Assembly: GCA_024643345.1 (NCBI GenBank)
Contig: JAHENB010000001.1
Span: 245,491 to 309,490, forward strand
DNA: 64,000 nucleotides
Direction of reading: 5' to 3'
From: Maribacter sp.
GTDB lineage: Bacteria > Bacteroidota > Bacteroidia > Flavobacteriales > Flavobacteriaceae
Position numbers and translations under genes: made by a program. The first letter of the stretch is position 1, and each line of letters opens with the position of its first letter. The notes under the pieces were generated by a model that worked only from the letters and a program-made list of their open reading frames with translations, had not been told where the DNA came from and searched no databases. This document shows positions 61,301-64,000 of this stretch, in pieces.

Positions 61301-63499
61301 ATGACACATATTAAGACACAATATAATCGCCGTTCATTTATTAAGGTTTCCGCTGCTGCTGGTGGCGGCATGCTCATTGGCTTTAGTTGGCTCAATGGAT
61401 GCAAGCCAAATACACCAGAACCCGAGCCAGGGGTCGCAGTACCGAATGAATGGTTTGAAATCAATGGCTATATCAAAATTGGGGATACCGGTATGGTCAC
61501 CATATATTCCCCCAATCCTGAAATCGGTCAAAACGTTCGTACCTCAATGCCCATGATCGTGGCCGAAGAGTTGGATGTGCCATGGGAAAATGTTGTAGTC
61601 GAGCAAGCGCCACTAAACACCGGATGGTACCAAAACCAGTTTGCCGGGGGCAGTCTATCCATCCGTCTAAGTTGGAATGCCCTGCGTATGGCCGGTGCCA
61701 CAGGAAAGCGAATGTTAATGGAAGCCGCTGCTAAAGAATGGGGTCTGCAGGTTTCCGACCTGACTGCCAGTGAGGGGATAATCAAAGAAACGAATGGTGA
61801 GCGTACCATAGGCTATGGCGAAATCGCTTCAAAAGCAGTGGGCATAGAAATTCCCGAAGAAGTTGCCCTTAAAGAAGTAAAGGATTTCAAGTTGATTGGG
61901 ACAAGTGTCAAGAACGTTGACGGCAGTAAAATCGTTAGGGGCGAACCCTTATTTGGTCTTGATTTCCATAGGGAAGGCATGCAACTCGCCATGATCCAAC
62001 ACCCTCCGGCCTTTGGGATGAAGGTGAAAGACTTTAATGAAGCCGAGATTAAAAGTATGCCCGGGGTGAAGGATGCATTTATTGTCGATACCTCAATAGC
62101 CGAACCCGGTGGGTTCGACGAAAAAGGGTTTCTACAGCTTATTGCGATTGTCGGGGAGTCTACCTGGCAATTAATGCAAGCGAAAAAGGCAATTAAGGCT
62201 AATTGGGAAGCTACCAGCGAGTTGGAAAGTTCCGATACGCATTTGCGGCGATTGGAAAAAGCTTTGGTTTCAGGGGAGGTACAGGAGAGTAGAAAGGATG
62301 GTAACCCTGAGGCTGCATTTAAAAAAGCTGCAAAAGTAATAGAACGAACCTATAGCGCCCCTTTCATAGCCCACAACACTTTGGAACCCATGAATTTCTT
62401 CGCAAATGTGACGGAAGATTCTGCTGAACTTATTGGACCAACGCAGACCCCTGAGGCCTTGGAAGGATCGGTTTCCAAATTATTGGGAATGCCCCTTGAG
62501 AACATCACCGTAAATATGACCCGTATCGGGGGTGGTTTTGGCAGAAGACTATATGTGCATTTTGGTGTCGAGGCTGCCGCTATTTCGAAAAAAATAGGAA
62601 GCCCCGTAAAACTTATTTATTCCCGAGAAGATGATATGACCCAAGGAACGTATCGCCCTACGTACCGTTCGGTGTATAAAGCAGGTCTTGATGAAAACAA
62701 TAACCTGATCGCCTTTACCGTAAAGGGTGCCGGATTGCCTGAAGGCCCTGTGTTTCCCAATCGTTTTCCGGCCGGGGCCGTTGAGAATTATTCGGCAGAA
62801 AAAATTAAAGCGGAAACCAATGTTACCACGGGGGCATGGCGGGCACCAAGGTCAAATTTTACGGCGGGTGCAGAGCAGGCATTTCTTGACGAAGTGGCCG
62901 AAGCGGCGGGCAAGGATCCGATTGATTTCCGTTTGGAATTATTTGATCGTGCCATAAAAGATCCGGTAGGCGAAGAGCACGAATACGAAGCAGAGCGGTA
63001 TGCGGGCGTATTGAAATTGGTCAAGGAAAAAGCCAATTGGGGAGAAACGAAACAAGGTGTTCATAGGGGCGTAGCTGCCTATTTTTGTCATTCTACCTAT
63101 GTTGCAGAAGTATTTGACATGGTGATGGAAAATGGGAAACCTATAGTCGAAAAAGTTTGGTGTGCCGCAGATTGCGGTATTGTAGTGAACAAGGACTCCG
63201 CAATAAATATAATTCAAGGGGGTGTAATAGATGGGATCGGCCATGCCATGTACAGCCAGTTGACCTTTGAAAATGGAGCGCCCGCCCAAATGAACTTCGA
63301 TAAATACCAATTGATCCGTCATTCACAGGCACCCAAGGAGATAGAAGTATTCTTTGTTGAAAATGAAATAGACCCAACGGGCTTGGGAGAGCCGGGTCTG
63401 CCACCCGCAATGGGCGCATTGGCCAATGCGCTTTACAAAGCAACGGGCCAGCGGCATTATGATCAACCTTTTGTTACGGAGAAGCAAGTGATAGGATGA
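61301..63499 (+). CDS. Molybdopterin-binding subunit of a molybdenum hydroxylase (IorB-like), Tat-exported
   Basis: 732 aa xanthine-dehydrogenase-family large subunit. The N-terminus has a twin-arginine motif (NRRSFIKVSAAAGGG) and a hydrophobic stretch ending in LNGC, so the protein may be a Tat lipoprotein. Cofactor-contacting segments include IGGGFGRRLYVHFGVEAAA, TGAWRAPRSNFTAGAEQAFL and GLGEPGLPPAMGALANAL with the catalytic Glu-type residue near the end (GEPGLPP). This class hydroxylates N-heterocycles or aldehydes; the physiological substrate is not readable. Operon with the 2Fe-2S subunit. Electron acceptor probably a periplasmic cytochrome, not found in the window. Confidence 0.9.
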   Translation: MTHIKTQYNRRSFIKVSAAAGGGMLIGFSWLNGCKPNTPEPEPGVAVPNEWFEINGYIKIGDTGMVTIYSPNPEIGQNVRTSMPMIVAEELDVPWENVVVEQAPLNTGWYQNQFAGGSLSIRLSWNALRMAGATGKRMLMEAAAKEWGLQVSDLTASEGIIKETNGERTIGYGEIASKAVGIEIPEEVALKEVKDFKLIGTSVKNVDGSKIVRGEPLFGLDFHREGMQLAMIQHPPAFGMKVKDFNEAEIKSMPGVKDAFIVDTSIAEPGGFDEKGFLQLIAIVGESTWQLMQAKKAIKANWEATSELESSDTHLRRLEKALVSGEVQESRKDGNPEAAFKKAAKVIERTYSAPFIAHNTLEPMNFFANVTEDSAELIGPTQTPEALEGSVSKLLGMPLENITVNMTRIGGGFGRRLYVHFGVEAAAISKKIGSPVKLIYSREDDMTQGTYRPTYRSVYKAGLDENNNLIAFTVKGAGLPEGPVFPNRFPAGAVENYSAEKIKAETNVTTGAWRAPRSNFTAGAEQAFLDEVAEAAGKDPIDFRLELFDRAIKDPVGEEHEYEAERYAGVLKLVKEKANWGETKQGVHRGVAAYFCHSTYVAEVFDMVMENGKPIVEKVWCAADCGIVVNKDSAINIIQGGVIDGIGHAMYSQLTFENGAPAQMNFDKYQLIRHSQAPKEIEVFFVENEIDPTGLGEPGLPPAMGALANALYKATGQRHYDQPFVTEKQVIG

Positions 63500-63522
63500 A
63501 ATAGGTTTTATTGGAATACCTC

Positions 63523-63559
63523 GCCCATTTCGCCTATACTAACGTATAGTTCAATGGGC
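63523..63559. repeat. Compound inverted repeat between convergent genes
   Basis: Outer stem GCCCATT/AATGGGC (63523-63529 with 63553-63559) and inner stem CTATAC/GTATAG (63534-63539 with 63544-63549, loop TAAC), with small internal loops. It lies between the convergent molybdenum-hydroxylase and amidohydrolase genes, without a T-tract, so it may be a weak two-way terminator or 3' RNA-stabilising structure. Confidence 0.65.
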
Positions 63560-63587
63560 CACATCAATAAAATGGGATAAGAGTGTA

Positions 63588-64000
63588 TTACAATTCATTC
63601 TTATAGATTATGCCATCTTTCATAATGAATTTAAGTTTTTCTTTGTGGTTCACGATTACCTGAATGTCTTCCAATGGATTCCCCTCGTACAGCAATAGGT
63701 CTGCATATGCGCCGGGTTCTATTACGCCCAGTTTACCTTTAGTATAAGGGTTGACCTGTCCTGATAGTGCCAATAAGCGCGCATTTTCGGAAGTGGCTTG
63801 TTTCAGCACTTCCAACGGGGAATACCAACGTACACGTGCGGTAAATTCCATCAGGGCATAAGCTTCAAAACCCAAGGCCCCGTATGCGTCTGAACCAAAA
63901 GCCACATTTACATTGTATTTTTTTGCCAATTCCATCATGTGAACGGTTCCGTCCAAAACCAATTTTATTTTTTTGAACAGAGGCGCCGGAATAGTATCCA
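63588..64000 (-). CDS. Amidohydrolase (imidazolonepropionase-like), C-terminal part
   Basis: The frame is open to the right edge, so only the last ~137 residues are present. Visible are the metal-site segment VAFGSDAYGALG, EVLKQATSENARLLALSGQVNP and the terminal GVIEPGAYADLLLYEGNPLEDI, the typical end of amidohydrolases. Many flavobacterial relatives are secreted; the N-terminus is outside the window. The substrate is unknown. Convergent with the Mo-hydroxylase gene. Confidence 0.85.
   Translation of the reverse strand, partial: DTIPAPLFKKIKLVLDGTVHMMELAKKYNVNVAFGSDAYGALGFEAYALMEFTARVRWYSPLEVLKQATSENARLLALSGQVNPYTKGKLGVIEPGAYADLLLYEGNPLEDIQVIVNHKEKLKFIMKDGIIYKNEL

Noticed and set aside
1..64000. 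CRISPR arrays, insertion sequences, phage genes, rRNA operons
   Set aside because: No spaced direct repeats, transposase or integrase motifs, phage structural genes or rRNA sequence were seen on either strand.

Overview
The window looks like chromosomal core DNA of a marine-type member of the Flavobacteriaceae (Bacteroidota). The signs are a moderately AT-rich base composition, almost no Shine-Dalgarno sequences, promoters of the TTG-N21-TAnnTTTG type, SusC/TonB-plug and carboxypeptidase-like secreted proteins, menaquinone synthesis, a BatA protein, and a cystathionine-synthase-like gene next to a serine-palmitoyltransferase-like gene (sulfonolipid type). I see no rRNA, CRISPR array, transposase, phage gene or plasmid origin. 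One tRNA gene, tRNA-Ser(UGA), is present.

Layout. 1-6 kb: the end of menE, a secreted M24 peptidase, and two tandem paralogues that join a TonB-plug domain to TPRs and a DUF2135-like domain but have no beta-barrel. 6-15 kb: acyl-CoA carboxylase beta subunit, Gfo/Idh/MocA oxidoreductase, EttA, an MBL lipoprotein, a GNAT enzyme, a coiled-coil membrane protein, fumarase C, and a 57-residue membrane protein with its own promoter and terminator. 15-20 kb: an outer-membrane barrel protein coupled to a Spy-like secreted protein, ArsC, and prfB with its programmed +1 frameshift. 20-23.4 kb: a transglutaminase / alpha-E / circularly permuted ATP-grasp operon. 23.5-30 kb: a zinc metalloprotease, threonine aldolase, DUF1508 protein, YbaB and a prolyl oligopeptidase. 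30-34 kb: a probable sulfonolipid (capnine-type) set. 34-41 kb: an outer-membrane protein, then DUF4834, YfhO, glycosyltransferase and flippase genes in a tightly packed surface-glycan operon. 41-48 kb: an NT5C nucleotidase, an FdhF/YdeP molybdoenzyme, a low-complexity secreted protein and UvrA.

48-51 kb holds the most unusual feature: two tandem copies of a module made of an ECF-type sigma factor (193 aa each, 37 differences by hand count) and a 47-residue basic microprotein (22 identical positions). Each copy is closed by an intrinsic terminator. No membrane anti-sigma factor is visible nearby. 51-60 kb: an endonuclease III with no cysteines, Bcp, an uncharacterised 499-aa protein, an MBL hydrolase, an esterase / Tic20-like / degenerate dihydroorotase / BatA gene row, and a family 2 glycosyltransferase. 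60-64 kb: tRNA-Ser, a two-subunit Tat-exported molybdenum hydroxylase, and the C-terminal part of an amidohydrolase.

All function calls come from reading motifs and recalling families; no database search was run.
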